From Schistocephalus solidus (taxonomy: Eukaryota > Platyhelminthes > Cestoda > Diphyllobothriidea > Diphyllobothriidae), in assembly GCA_017591395.1 (NCBI GenBank), contig WEDG01005619.1, positions 310,001 through 374,000 of the forward strand: DNA of 64,000 nt. Direction: 5' to 3'. Positions 24,985 to 38,546 of this stretch are shown one piece after another; position 1 is the stretch's first letter; every line of letters starts with the position of its first letter. The notes beneath the pieces were generated by a model. That model did no database searches. It was not told the origin of the DNA and saw only the letters and a program-made list of their open reading frames with translations. The position numbers and the translations under genes were made by a program.

Positions 24985-25375
24985 CTAAAAAGAAAAGAAA
25001 CGAATGCTTTTTAATGAAGAAATGTTAACGAAACTTATTTTTCTATCGCAATTCATGACATATTAGTAGAATAAGGCTCTGTTCTGGTTATGTTTGAAGA
25101 AAAAAGACAGGTAAAGTTTCGCAGGCATATCGAAGAGAGCATTTTGCTCCAAGTTAACCAATCTACTTGTAGTGAGAAAGATTAACACCCATTTCTTTAG
25201 AGACACTTTACTCAATTTTTAAAGCGCATTGACTGAACTTTGGAAAAATATTATTTAAAATATAAAGCGACAGGAATATAACTATGATTTTTGTTCAAAA
25301 ATGTTAAATGGTGACTATATTTTCAAGACATGGAATGATATCAAATAAGCCCGGGAATAAAAAATTCAAATTTAC

Positions 25376-25457
25376 TTTTCATCAACTTCAAAGAAACTTG
25401 ATTCATGCATTCCACTTTCGTCTTCTCCGTGGAATATTCGTCGTCCTTTGAGTGGAT
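25376..25457 (-). CDS. Exon of minus-strand gene (82 nt, phase 1 to 2)
   Basis: The acceptor (caatgttttccttgttag) and a GTAAAT donor bracket 82 nt. Two leading bases complete the codon from the previous exon. The frame then reads PLKGRRIFHGEDESGMHESS and FFEVDE, leaving AA for the next exon. It is acidic and Ser-rich, unlike an intron. The alternative frame IHSKDDEYSTEK is also open, but leads to a stop in the next exon. Confidence 0.68.
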
Positions 25458-27168
25458 CTAACAAGGAAAACATTGTGAATAACTGAGTGATTAATGAAAA
25501 CTGGTTTTCTTCGACATCCTTTGTTTAATTCAATTGTGCATACTGGGATAGCTCTGCACGTTTTGCTGCATGAATAGAATAATCTGCAATCAGTCATCTA
25601 TTTCTAAAAGGTCCGACGGGGATTTTCGCAAACTGCATATTCGCATAGCAATGCCCTCATTCCACATGACGTGCACGTTACAACCGAAAGGACTATCAGG
25701 CTTAAATTGAATGCCCACCATGACACTTAAACGCAACCCCACCGATGTATCCAGAAAGAGATTTTGAACAAAGGTGTGCCATGGGTCAGAATCATGCTTT
25801 CTAGTAGTTCTTTTTAGTTTCGCCGTACTGAAAAAACCTGTTTAGTACAAATGCGTTTCAAAGAACAATTTGACCTTTTACTGCTTATCTTGATCATTTG
25901 CGATCAGTTATATAAACGAAGAATTTCGTAATCAACCCTGTCTCAAATAAAGCGCTCCAGATATCAATTTTAGTGCTTAGCGAACAACTGCCACTTTGCA
26001 ATTTCAGTTAAGTTTATTTTCTCTAGGCACACAACATAGAGGTTTCTGCAATCTTAAGGTTTCCCTGGGATATGCAGGTGAATCGAACGAAAAGGCTCTA
26101 GCATTTCGCAAACCCCTCCATCTTTCAAGAAAATATTCAAACCTGATCAGGTGTTGTTAAAAATAATGGTTAATTTTTAAAAAAGATTCTTAATCCATAA
26201 ATGTTTTCTTGAATGAATTATTCAATTTTGATGCATATCCAGCATCTTGGATAGTCCACGCGGGGTTACTATTCAACTTTCATTGCTTATTTTGCCCTGC
26301 CGCTAAGGTTATCTGGCAAATACAGATTTCTTTGGGAGATACGATTCAATGAAGCCCTTTTTATTGGTTTCAAATCTCATTTAATATATTCCTAAACCAT
26401 ACTTATCAATACAAGCATAAACTGTTATTTTATGAGGGATTATTGAACATTAATTTTTCAAGTTGTAAAGTCTACTTCTTATGTGTTAACATCGTGTAGG
26501 AAATGGATGAAAATAAAAGCAGCATAAAATGATTTTATCTACGTCTTGGGTTCGTAGAAAATATCCGCTTTTAGAATAGCTTGCCCGCTTGACAGGGTTC
26601 ATCTCTATAGTAAACAAGCCATATACTGTCATTAAAACATTCAAACGTTGAGCAACATGTAAAGCCTAGTTAGAATGCATTCTGAAGCGCAGAATATTTG
26701 GGGATTTCTAAAGCCTAGTGAATAAGCGTAGGTAAACCACAATACTGAAATAATCCTTAATTGCAGTGTGTACATTGCCTTCTGTGGGCGTCCATCAATC
26801 AAACTAAACCTTCCCACATAGCGGTTATTAAGTGGATATGTGCAAGCCTTGGCCTTATGGCTGCTAAATAAATAAGACACAGAGACCAAGATTTCCGGGT
26901 CTCACCTGACTAAACAACACCCCACTGTGTTCTAAATGTCGAGATTCTGAAGTGTTTTTATGACATTCCTTCATACTTTTTATTTGCCTTGCCATATATT
27001 TTTGGTGTTATATGAAAGACGCAAATAAATTGTGCAGAGGGATGAAGTGAGGCCATATATTTGATGATTTTTTAAAATTACCCTCACAAGCTTCATTTAA
27101 GGATATTAGATACTCAATGTCTTAATTGTTTTCAAATAATAGCAAAGAAGAAAATGTAATTAACTTAC

Positions 27169-27176
27169 GTGGCGAG
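27169..27176 (-). CDS. Possible 8-nt micro-exon (alternative)
   Basis: Minus strand: a long pyrimidine acceptor (ttttccttttttcttttag), then CTCGCCAC, then a near-consensus GTAAGT donor. Eight bases convert phase 2 to phase 1, exactly as the 113-nt exon at 28797-28909 does. It could therefore replace that exon between 31561-31733 and 25376-25457, reading Ser-Ser-Pro-His. Using both in series shifts the frame to a stop inside the 24945-24984 exon. It may be a chance juxtaposition of splice signals. Confidence 0.35.
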
Positions 27177-28796
27177 CTAAAAGAAAAAAGGAAAACAGTA
27201 AGTTTTTACGTGAAAAAAATTTGTTATTTAAGTAGACCATTCACTTTTCAATTGGCATAGGTTTCAGGTTTGCCAAATTTCCAAAAGGGCATTGTTAAGC
27301 GTTTCACCAGAAATATTTTGGTTGTTAAAAAATTAGAAATACTGCATGCGTTTAGGTAGTAACAAAAGCATAAACATTTAGATTTTATGATATACAAGGC
27401 ATAAGAAAGCAATTTTGTTTTAATATGTCAAGAAACATTTATAGTACGCCATCGAAAAAGGAAGGAAAGATGGTTCCTACTGTCAAATATTCTAAGCCAC
27501 TAAACATTCCCTTTCTAAAAATTAGATGCTTTTTATTACGAACCCCCACTGTAATTTTGATTGAATATTTTTCGTAGTTGCAGGTTACATAGAGAATGTT
27601 TAGAAAAATAAATAAAAAACGTTTGTAGTCATAAATATTGCTTTCTGAATTTGAAAACTAAGTACGTATGTTAAAAAGTTGATTCTGTTATTTTCATTAA
27701 ATTCTAATTATTTTTTGATCTAACAATTGAAATACACTGTTCACTTACTTAAACATTTTTGAGACGTAGAAAACTCTCACCCAAGTGTAAACATTAAAAA
27801 TTGAAGTTAAAGATTAAAGTAGCAAAGGGTAATATAATCTTTTCAAAATATATTTTACACTCAGTCACGTTTGTTTAGTTGTAAAATGCTGTACTAATAA
27901 GCGGTGTGAACTTAGTACACTTGAAATGGAACTAAACTACAGCAAAAATACATGCTCAGACATTGGATGGTTCAAAAGCAATGCACTATCCCTGGGTTAA
28001 ATTTCTCTAAATCTGAATTTCATTGCTGCGAACTTTGGTTAGGAAATACAAGGGGAGCATTTTATGACGCCTTAGACTTTGCATCCTTTTTAACGTTGAG
28101 ATTCAAGTTTCATTGACTGAGCAGGCTACCGATCGAAAGAAGCTTGTGTTAGTTTTGTGCTTCAGCAATCTATGAGCCTGAGCTTAAGTTTATTTGATTT
28201 TTTTACTCCTTAGGTTAAACAATAACGTATATTTGCCGTCAGAGTATATAAGCCGTTTTGTATATTTCTGCAGAGATTACCTTCATGCTTGCTTCACGTT
28301 TTTCAAATATTATATTATATATTAATTTCTAATCGGATTAAAAGCATGTCTCATTAATCGCCATTGATCAATGCTTTTAGCTTAGTCGCTTGAAAATGAT
28401 TCGCACTTGCTTAGTCATGCTTTATTGTGAACTACGCTAATAACATATTGTTTAAAGCGCTGAGTATTGTCGAGTTTTCAGACTGCTATAAGCCACCTTA
28501 TCTAAAGTTTCATGATCTTGTAGCACCAGCAGAATTCCTGCTAACCTATTTCATTCGCTTACCGGAGCGCATTGGTCGCTTGTGACTTCTGGTTGTTCTT
28601 GCGTTGCAGTCATAAGTATTTATCTTTGCAGAAACAGTACAAGCCTCCCTTTTGTATTTCAAGGTATTCAGAGAGAGTGCTTATATATATCGTAATGTTG
28701 AATAATGGGCGCTGCTAAGCGCGGTAACGCAACCGAACTCGGAGACATCGGCTTGAGTTCCGGGAAGAGTTTTCTTTTCTTTGTAGGAGTGCTCAC

Positions 28797-28909
28797 CACC
28801 TCTGGAATCGGGTTGTCCGGAGTTAGGGGTATCGCCTCCGTAAAGCACCACCCCTCTTGTGGTGTCCGGAACACTCTGGTCGGTCCTTTTGATTGATATA
28901 TTAAGTTGA
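28797..28909 (-). CDS. Exon of minus-strand gene (113 nt, phase 2 to 1)
   Basis: The minus-strand acceptor tataacgtcctgctttggcag is followed by one base that completes the codon from 31561 (AG+T, Ser), then 37 codons. These begin QLNISIKRTDQSVPDTTRGV and end YGGDTPNSGQPDSRG, with a strong GTGAGC donor. The block is markedly GC-rich against AT-rich flanks. The open frame continues past the donor, and a second minus frame (PEVVSTPTKKRKLFPELKP) is also open here, so a longer or alternative use is possible. The phase match on both sides favours this model. Confidence 0.6.
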
Positions 28910-29029
28910 CTGCCAAAGCAGGACGTTATAAGCAAGCAATCAAGAGTCCACCACACACCATTATTAGGAGGTTCTTGTAGATTTAAATAGCTGATTTGAC
29001 CTCATTCTGAAAACCTCGGCGGTTCGAGT

Positions 29030-29215
29030 GGGATTTAAACACGCAGGGGAAATCTTCAACACAGTCAAAGTTCTAACTCGGTGGGTGCTCTTAGCTTAGT
29101 TGGTTAGAGCGTTGGCTGTACGGAAGCCTGTCCCTTTCTGTCGTAGGGTCGACCCACACCAGGACTGCCAATTGTGTCAAATTGTGTCAAATTAAATATT
29201 CAAATCTGCACAAAC
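29030..29215 (+). mobile_element. tRNA-derived SINE, copy 2
   Basis: The A box TAGCTTAGTTGG is at 29092-29103, followed by the tRNA-like run ttagagcgttggctgtacgg, with a B-box-like gggtcgaccc at 29146-29155. The tail (gtcaaattaaatattcaaatctgc) matches the tail of the 14.7-kb copy. Upstream, ggttcgagtggg near 29012 is another B-box-like string, as in copy 1. It is a retroposon and not a working tRNA gene. Confidence 0.7.
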
Positions 29216-30163
29216 AACCAAAAAATTTAAAATAGTATATAAGTATTTGTCTCAAACCTGTTCATATCGCAATGTCATCACTCGCTCAGTTCTCAGTTAA
29301 CTATAGAGTGAGTGCTGCGGAACTTAAAACAGTGGAGGCATGTAAGCAATCATCGTCACACAGCTAAAGTTTTGTTTTGCCCTGTTCCTAACAAGCACTT
29401 TAATAAGGCATGTCAGTAAGCTAATATACAAGAGGATTTAAGCTTTTACCAATATGTCGAAACTGCCTGTCGACGGTTATATTCTTTTCCTTTTCGTTTT
29501 AGTTTCCGCTCTCTTGCCACTCAGGCTCTCTTAGCATTTACAAACATTTTTGTAAGTAAAGAATAAAATATGTTGGAAGCCTACTACAGGCACCAAAGAA
29601 AACCAAAATATATACCGCAAAATGCATGCAAATACGTACTATAACTAAGTTTTATAGTGTGGAGGGCATAGATTGCCATCCATAAAAATATGGGTTCCCG
29701 CATGCATTGCTAGGACAATCGGACAATACTGCAAGGAAAAGCGTAGCTGACCACCCCTTCAAAACGTTTGGGAAAATATTTATAAACCTTTATATTAACC
29801 TTGTCTGCCTTTATTATAAGATATTTGACCTCAACAGGATATATTTGTTGCATAAGGTGAATCGGTAAGAAAGTTTTATCTGTTCCCCTAACTATCAAGC
29901 AATACATGACTCCGGACATAGACAGAAGCCTACAGGACCAAAATTAATGAAATAATCCTAAAATATTCACGTGCTAGAGCGAAAAACGTTTCATGCTAGT
30001 ATAAACTTAATCGGCATTTTGGTATTTTGACGGGCTTATGATGTTTTATCACAGGCTTTTTAGACCTTTTAATCTATTGTATCTAAAACCTGACCAGCCA
30101 AAACTGCTGTGAATATTTATATGAAGAACATATATCTCTAAAATGATATTTTGAATCAAATTG

Positions 30164-30166
30164 CTA

Positions 30167-30212
<46 letters not shown>
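30164..30212. repeat. (AT)n microsatellite
   Basis: About 49 bases of nearly pure alternating A and T, with one interruption near the left end. Degenerate gatata repeats continue at 30290-30350. Confidence 0.95.
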
Positions 30213-30215
<3 letters not shown>

Positions 30216-30879
30216 TGAACAATGACGGTTTATAAGCCAGAAATGACCATTTCAGTTACCCTTATCATTTTCGGTCGTTATATTGCACATATTGATATAT
30301 ATTGCTAATTTTTATATTGATATACTGATATATGTTTGATGATATATTATGTAAAGAATAGCAAATACTCAGTCTGTAAGAGTATTTTACAATTTCAATA
30401 GTTGCGTAGAGGATTAATAAAAGGTAAGTAGGGTTGCACAGCTTAGAATCTATAAAAACGCATGATCAACTGACGTTTGTTCTTGTTTTTCTATGCTCAA
30501 TTTGATAAACACAATTAAGAACAATTTTTGTTCAATTTACATTAGTCAGTATGTGGTGCACAAAATGCACAGTTTTACAGAAAGCAGAATAACATATTTT
30601 AAATACAAGTGTGTAACCAGAGTTTTATATATATTTTGCTCAGATTTCCTCAACCACAATAGATTTTTGACTATGCTTTTGCGGAAGCGTACCTAATAAG
30701 ATACTCAAATTTAATTCTCAGTAAAATAAAAACCTTACGCTTAGATAAACATCCAGAAGGAAGCTCTTGTGTATCATACTTGGTATCGTTAGAGCTAAAT
30801 TAAATTCTGGGCAAATACGTTTACCCTTAACAAACATAATAGCACAAGAAATGGTAATTTGCATTGGAAGATTTGGTAA

Positions 30880-30960
30880 GGGGCTATAGGTCTACTGATT
30901 AATCTCTTAGACAAGCCATGACTGGTGAACGTCCAAGAGTTCGATTCTTATTAAATCCTG
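30880..30960 (+). mobile_element. tRNA-derived SINE head
   Basis: A near-consensus B box, gagttcgattct, is at 30938-30949. About 45 bases upstream lies ggggctataggtctactgatt, which resembles a tRNA A-box region. No acceptor-stem pairing is visible, so it is a decayed retroposon head and not a tRNA gene. Confidence 0.45.
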
Positions 30961-31560
30961 CTTCTTATTTCACCTTTTGAGCACAGAAGTATGCAGGAAA
31001 TATCCTTTTTCCACTACTCGTTCTTAGTTGGATTTGATGTCCGTTAATGGTGTTCAATTGTCGATTGCCTTTTCAAATGAACCAGATAGCAACGCATATG
31101 TCCAATAAACATCAGTAATTGTCCCATTTATGACATTGCAAACCTTCATTTTCCCTACGTTTTTAAAAACTGAACTAATAAACTTATCTCAGAAAATATG
31201 CAGTCCTTTTATTCGTTTTTAAATAGGGAAAAGAATGCATGACCTGTTTGAAATATCCTTTTTTGTTTGACTGCTGTGTCTTTCTTTCCAGCGAAATTTG
31301 TCTATTGGAAAGCAATTACATATTTTTATGTCCATTTTTAGCTAAAATCATTTCTATGGTTAAGAAACAAAAAGCTAACGACTGCAATTATACCAGTTAA
31401 AAATATAAGCTATGATGTACTTTGATTTTCTTCTTGTTCTCTAGTTTACACAAGTTACAATTAATAAATTAATTAACATGAAAATTCAATCTCTTGTTGC
31501 TTATATAAATTAATATACAATAAGTAAGGTGCAATGTAAGTCCATGAGTTATCAGCCTAC

Positions 31561-31733
31561 CTTTTATCATCGACTTTAGTGTGACGTGACGTAAAAACGG
31601 TGGCAACCGAAGTTGTTACTAGTTTTCTGATAGTTTTTGTTGTCTTGACCCCAGGTTTTTGTACCTTATCACTGGCACCCATCTGTTCTCCAGTTCTGTC
31701 ATCCACTTCATTTTGATCATCGTCGGTTTGTAT
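31561..31733 (-). CDS. Exon of minus-strand gene, acidic then Thr/Lys-rich (173 nt, phase 0 to 2)
   Basis: The acceptor (atatataacttttag) opens 57 codons plus two bases, ended by the GTAGGC donor after GATAAAAG. The peptide begins IQTDDDQNEVDDRTGEQMGA and continues VKTTKTIRKLVTTSVATVFT. The Thr/Lys-rich second half echoes the Thr/Arg repeats in the exon at 38547-39019. Phase 0 at the start fits that exon's end. The composition suggests a disordered cytoplasmic region. No family is assigned. Confidence 0.72.
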
Positions 31734-31739
31734 CTAAAA

Positions 31740-34700
31740 GTTATATATACATGGTAAGCGACATCGCTGGCTACATTATTGGATATCTGCAGTAACAGGG
31801 GCCATGAAAAGGAGTAGGTAATTTTGCGGCAGAGAAAACCAACCAGATCCAATAATAGGTAGTCCTCGCACAGCAAAGAAAGCTAAATTCGTTTTTGGTT
31901 TAAGGATTTTACACAGACTAGTTAAGGGTTTCTAAGTTTAAGGACTGGACGATGTCGCTCTTTCCTTGCATCACAGGTAAAAACCTATTTTTAGGAGACT
32001 TTCGTATAGCTTGTGCTTCTCTCCGATTGTTTGTTTAATCAGATAACGCTGCGGTCAATGCATGTTTACTTCATTCTTTTTTGATTGTTTATGGAAAGGC
32101 GTTTTCGTTTAAATCACATTCTCTTATCTCAAATGTCTGAACAACAGATCACTTAATAGGAGTTTAATCATTACTTAAACCTTTTCAAATAATACATGCA
32201 ACGAATTAAAGTAAAATTATATTCTGTTAGCTATTTAATTATGCTGCAAATCGTTAACATTAATGATAGGTTTTCACAGACTGTAGTGGTTGCATGCCGA
32301 TCTTTTTTCCTTTAAATGAGTACTGTTAACAGAAAACAACCAGTGCTGGTTATAAAGTCCATTTGATTTTCTGCAAATGTGAAACAAGCATTAAACCAAA
32401 TGCTAAAGAATAACTTCTGCCAAACATGAAGAATTTAGCTGGGTTCAACCTAAGGACATTCACAGTCTGTGTAAATCTTCACGCCTGCTTACAGATTCAT
32501 AGAAACTACGCTTCGTGGTTCACTTAAATAGAAATATCGTAGTTTCCATCCTAAGTGAAAAACTTAAAAAATAAAGCAGAAAACAAAGAGCTTTAATTAA
32601 AACTGTTTGTGTGGCATCCTTATGTTTTTATTTAGTAAAAGTATTTTTCCTCAGGCTTTTTGGAATTATAATTACACTTACTTTCATAGTCTGTCAAGAA
32701 CTTTGTGACAATTATGAGGCATGTAAATTTTAAGTAACCGTTTCTTAATAGCATTGATCAAAATAATTTTCAGTATCACCCCCAACGATCTGCAGCAGCT
32801 ATTGCAAGCTGAAATTTTCATCAAAACTGTCAATTGTGACAGAAAGGTCATATAAATTGGCTACGCTGAAGCTGACCTATCAGTCTTTTCAGTTTCACAA
32901 TTTACTTTTTTGAATATTTTTAGATCATTAATAGCAACTAAAAGGGACTAAAGTTTAGAGACTGATCAAAACAAAATGGGTAATAAAATGTTTTGTATTA
33001 CCCTCGGATATGATCATAAATTATAATAGCAGCTGCCATAGTACGCAGAAAGAAGCGATGAACGTCGTGAATGATTGAAGAGATTTCAGTAATATTTTTT
33101 GGTAAAGTGAACCTAAATGACTTAATTATGATATCAGTTTCCTCTTGTGAAAGTCATAACGAACAGTTCTACGTAAGGTAGTCTGCGATTTTAAGCAACT
33201 GTCAATAATAAAAATGTTTAGGCGTTTATACTAAGATTTGTCTTCCCATGTATCACTTAAATTAAAATAAGGTTGATTTTCAGTTAAGCCTAAAAATATT
33301 TGCATATATCCGGCCACTGCTGTTTACGGTAGTATTCATTTAAAAATAAAGATACTACAATAATACGAATTAATTATTAGTATGCGGTCGGAGTGTAAAA
33401 ATGCTGGATGCACAATTATTCACAAAATTAAGTTTTTTGTAGAAGACAAAATAAGCTTTTCGAAGACAATGGTTTTTATAAGCAACTTCAGTGAGTTTAC
33501 TAGTAACTGTGTGTAGCATTTGTACTTCAATGCTGATCCCTGTTTGGATTTCTCAATCTCTTATCTATTAAACCGAAATAAAATGCAGCTAATTAGGACC
33601 AAATAAGATGAACAATAACGGTTAAAATAAAACAATGGTATTTCTCAACACCTGCGTCAAAATCAAAACGCATGCAAAACTAACGCTCGAATATTTTGAC
33701 TATTTTGCGGAAAATTAAATACACCTTCAGACTATAAACTTATAAGTGCTTTTATATTAAAATTACGAGGTGAAACGCTCATTTGACTTTTGGGGTGTTA
33801 TAAAGTACAGTGCAAAGTAAAGTGGATGACATGGCTATATTTCTGTCATTTTGAGGACTTGGTGTACAATTATTTTAATTTTGGAAAAAATAGACAAAAC
33901 AAAATTAAGCATACTTATGAGTATAAAAATGATTTTTCCCAACACCTTGGCTTTATTGTATCATTTATACGCATGTCAGGTAATTAATTTCCATAACAAA
34001 AGAAACAGAATTATACATTAATATGCAAACAATTATGGGTTATATAAGCATAGTAAGTCTACATCTCATACGCGCAGTCAGAAACCTGAGAGATTTGAAT
34101 GAAAGTTTGAATCTTATGGACACAAACTGGTATGGGAATTTTTTCATTGTCACAATCTTAGGTTTTTCCTCCTTGTAAGCTTCTTTGAGTTTTGAACAAT
34201 GTAAACAGTTACTTTTGAAATGGTGTGACTTCAACTTATCTTTAATCAGCCAAATAAAAAACGGTTTTGTTTTGAATAAAAACAATATGGAAATTCAAGG
34301 AGGACTAATTTTTACATAAAATAGAGCATTCATAACCAACGAATAGCTACATCTTTGTCGGTTTATTAAGCTTAATAGTCAATACACATTTGTTAATTGC
34401 ATGTAATGTTTTCTTTCCTAGAACATTACGTTTGCAAATGGTTTTGGGACATTTACACCGAGTAGGTTTCATACTTAGAAGGCCTGTGACCCACGGATTT
34501 TTCTTAAAAGCCAAAACGGGACATTATTTTGACTTGGGGGTGAAATTAAGGATTTTATTTAAAATTCTTTATTATAGATTATTTATTTGGTATTTTTTGC
34601 CAGAAGCAATACCATTTGCACAACAGTAAAGAAACTCAACATAGATGTTTTGTCCAATTACATAGTTATTTGATCAATATGGGGTTGTTTTAAAAGTTTA

Positions 34701-37700
34701 TAAAGGTTAGTATTGGAAGTTAAAAGTAAAGATCTTATCTATAAACCCTGTTTTATGCATCAGTGATTACGCTGACAGCCCACCTTTCATGTGCTTTACG
34801 TTACGCAGTATGTGGTCGGATGAAAGACATCCCTGCTCATGACAATTTTGCATGCAACCGTTTTTAATAGCGGATGGGCTGAGAGAATGTGTTCGAAGCC
34901 TTCACTCATTAGAGGTGCCATTACTTCGTTAGAATTTAATTTCACATTTGTTAGTAGTAGCTGATCGAAGGAAGGATATCGCTTTTTAAGGTGTTGTATG
35001 TTAAAATGTTCAAAATAGCCCTTTTCCAGTAGCATGAACCTAAGACTTACAGTAAATGTGCTTTTGAATGAAATTTTAACCGAAGGTATGAAATGTGGTT
35101 CTGATCCAAAAAGATTAACGAAATTTGATTTAAATATTTATTATTTTGCAGCATACTGCCATGGTATTTCATTCACAAATAGATGTCACTCTTTAGAACG
35201 AAACTCAGTCCAGTCACCTCAAAAACGTGAAATTCAAAAACTGGTTTCATTTTTTATGGATTTTTCCATAGATTTTCAATAAACTTTAAAATACAAATAT
35301 ATTTTATGGAAGGCATGGCAAATGCATATTTCATTGTGCTCATTTTGTAGAAAATCACGTCTACTTTAAATACTTAATCTGAAAACAATGTACATTTCGC
35401 TTCTAAAAAGGTTTCTAATTTGGAGATTTTTTAGAATTTGAAATGCTTTTTCATTAAAGCCCTATGTGCACATTTATTAATACAACTTTCAAAGTATGCA
35501 ATAGCCTGTATATTTATTAAAAATGATATAAGCTCTACATAAGTTCTTCCTAATACTGAAGAAAAAGGGCTGATTTGCCCTTATTTGGAAATTCTACATC
35601 AAAGCTTAACGACAGGTCCAATTCAAAATATATCAGGCATTGGAAACATTTTCAAAAAACATACACTTTTTTCAGGCATAAATTTTTAAAGGTTACGTTC
35701 CTACAAAAGTTGCATAATAATTTTTTTGTGCATATTTTTCATTAAATATATTTACTCTTGTAAGATTATCGGAAATCAATGGAAGACAATCGTACTATAT
35801 ACGTTGCCATTTTTGCAACGTGAAGGTTTTTAGGCAATCAAACGCAAGCTCATTCGATGTTTGTCATCCTGCTGTTACTCAAATATCCCCGGTAGTATAT
35901 GCTGCAGGCTTATTAATTTACCAACTGAAATTAAGTTATTCGTTGAATCGAGAACATATTTCAGGCTTTCAGTTAATGGTGTAGGGGATATCACATCGGC
36001 TGTATGGCTTGAGGAAGGAAAGGGTTAATTTAACTATTCTACGAGCTAAGGTTGGGTTGATACAAAAAACAACTATCTCTAGAATTAATAGGTTAACATG
36101 TTTTAAACGATGATTCTTGGGTTATTTTATATGTAAAAGTAAATGTTTCTACAATATTGTGACTATTTCTCACTACTTTCTGTCTTTACAGAATCATTGG
36201 TAATGTTACTTGTGTTAATGAAAATCAGATTTGCAGGAATAAGGACTTCGAGTATTTTCCTAGTCGTATTAGCTGTTGGCAATCACTTTATATAACCCAT
36301 CGTAGTGGGGAGGTTCGTGATACTTTCAGCAACGTGGTAAATAAACGTGTGTTGTTGACATAGAATAAATTCATTGAAGGTCATCTTAATGTCCATATCC
36401 ATGTTATTTTTAATATATGTAAATGTTAGCACCGAACTAATTTCGTTGGGGTTACGGCAACATTTTAACATCTGCCCTGGTATTTTGTTTCTTAGTTCTT
36501 AACTTAATAGCACATCAAGATTTAAGCAAGCTGCTTTTCCGATCCCTGCATCTTGTTATCGGTCTTCTTATAGAGAAAGGCATTTATGTTCATGTAAGGA
36601 TTTGGAATCTTGGCCGAAGGATTTGATAATGCCCCTTTGTAAATTATTCTATTTGTCAAACGTCTCGAGAAAATTATTTTAGTACAAAAGAAACTGGCTT
36701 CAATCAATGGGAGCTATCCTCTTATTTACAAACAACCTGAACTCCATTATTTTTGCACATTTGGACTTTACACCGTAGTTGCATGCCAAAATTAAAGAGG
36801 ATTTTCATTGTTACTTGAGCAAACGACACCCTCCCCTTCATACGAACCTTCATAACGCAGGTGTAATTTGTATATCCTGGGCTACAGTAAGTTTCATTCG
36901 AAGAAAACCTAAGTATTAATTTAGTAGCATGCTTACGTATGGATAAAAATTTGAATACGTTATATTTTCACATGAAAATGACGTATCTGTAGCTGTTTTC
37001 AACAGAGTTCGATATTGATGGCATAATTAATTTGATTAAGTTTGCAATCAAAAACTCTATTAGCATCTTCGTTAGCTGTAGGTAATTTTTTACGAAAGAC
37101 ATGTTTCAAGAGGAGAAAACGTTTTAAATTGTTTGCAGCATTGTGAATGTTTCTTATACCCTCAATTTTTAATTGTTGAAAATGAGACGACAAAGTCATC
37201 AAAAACAGACGTGCCATTGTTCCCATGCCAAGGTAAAATCGAAGCTGAAAGTGCTAACAAATGTGCTTTACTTTGCTTAATCACCGATATTCCAGAAGCA
37301 TCAATGCATCGTGATCGTTATGTCAACGGAGGCGAAATCATTTCAGAATCGTCTGCAATATTCCGAATGAATTTATGCATATCCAAATTTCAATGCCTTC
37401 CGGAATGGAATAAATTGTGGGGTTTTGAGATACGATGTTTCAAGCAAGTGAAATAATTTACATTATACGGATTAAAAATGCACCACATCTCATAAAACTG
37501 CAGTGAGGATCAAAAGACATAGCCAGAGATTTACCATTAGTATTCTTAGGATTAGTAGTGGTTGTGATTGTACTAAGAGTATTAGTAGTAATGGGAGCAT
37601 TAAGAGTAGTATTATTGATTGTATTTCTATTTATATTATAGTACTGATGCATTAGGAAATACAATACATGGCCTATAGGGCATGTGCCGATAGAAATATT

Positions 37701-38540
37701 TTTACTTTACTTTCTTTCTGTCATAACATACTGCATAATTTTACAAAACAGATCAGATGCAAGCAATTGTTTTCAAAGAGGTATCACGCCGAAGCTTGAT
37801 TAGAACTGCCTTTACTTAACAAAAATGCGATCATCTTCAACCACCCTGTTTAAGAAGCACTGTTTTATATTAGCATTAGTCCTTCTTAGTATCTTCAAAT
37901 GCTAAGTTAACAGCTTTTATAAGGAGTATTTTTTATGATTTTTTAGGTCAGTATTATATTTAAAAAAGCATTTGCAGTCACAGTGGTGGTCTCGGCGTGC
38001 AATATCTTTCTTCTATAAACAACCCGTCACAACTGTAATTTGAGGCCGGGACTAAAAGGTTTGGGTGTGGACCAAACAGCTGGACATATTAAATGTGTCT
38101 GCTTTCATTAATGTTCTCTGGATCCAAAGGTAAACGTAAAGGATAAAACGTCACACGAGATTCTAGCACTAAAAGTACAATAACATGATAAAGGCTTTGT
38201 GACGCGAATGCTTGCACGTTAATTATGAGCTAATATGACGAAAGATATCTAAAACGTTATTATGAGGAATCACTGTGCTCTCGTAAATGCATCATAGGGC
38301 AAGAAGTGATGCTAAGTTTTGCGTTTCCATTATTTGAAGTAAATTGCTTGACTGATCGGTCAACAGCACTTTGTCGAAGGTAAGTTGTAAATTGGCAAGA
38401 CCCTAATGATAGCATCAGTAAAAACTGCTTCAGTCGAACCGCATGGATAAATTGTATTAAAATTTACAAGGAAAACATTATAATAATTTACCGATAACAA
38501 TGATAAAAGTGACTGCATTAAAGGAAAAGCTTTTTTGGAT
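31740..38540. other. Long AT-rich intron (about 6.8 kb)
   Basis: The stretch between two phase-matched exons holds no exon I can support. Minus-strand frames at 34040-34285 and 34796-35035, and a plus-strand frame of 107 codons at 37133-37456, look mildly protein-like but lack fitting splice sites. A degenerate trinucleotide-like tract lies at 37540-37640. Confidence 0.45.
37540..37640. repeat. Degenerate AGT/ATT-type simple repeat
   Basis: A run of imperfect tag/tta/gta triplets (ttagtagtggttgtgattgt and similar). It gives an Asn/Thr-rich open frame on the minus strand, which I regard as a product of low complexity. Confidence 0.6.
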
Positions 38541-38546
38541 TCTTAC

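Noticed and set aside
29085..29165. Functional tRNA gene
   Set aside because: A and B boxes are present, but acceptor and anticodon stems do not pair, and the sequence shares a tail with another SINE copy.
34796..35035. Protein-like minus frame (NEVMAPLMSEGFEHILSAHP)
   Set aside because: The acceptor is mediocre, there is no usable donor, and including it would break the phase-0 junction between the exons at 38547 and 31733.
37133..37456. 107-codon plus-strand open frame
   Set aside because: It lies inside an intron of the minus-strand gene and lacks family motifs. An overlapping minus frame is equally open.
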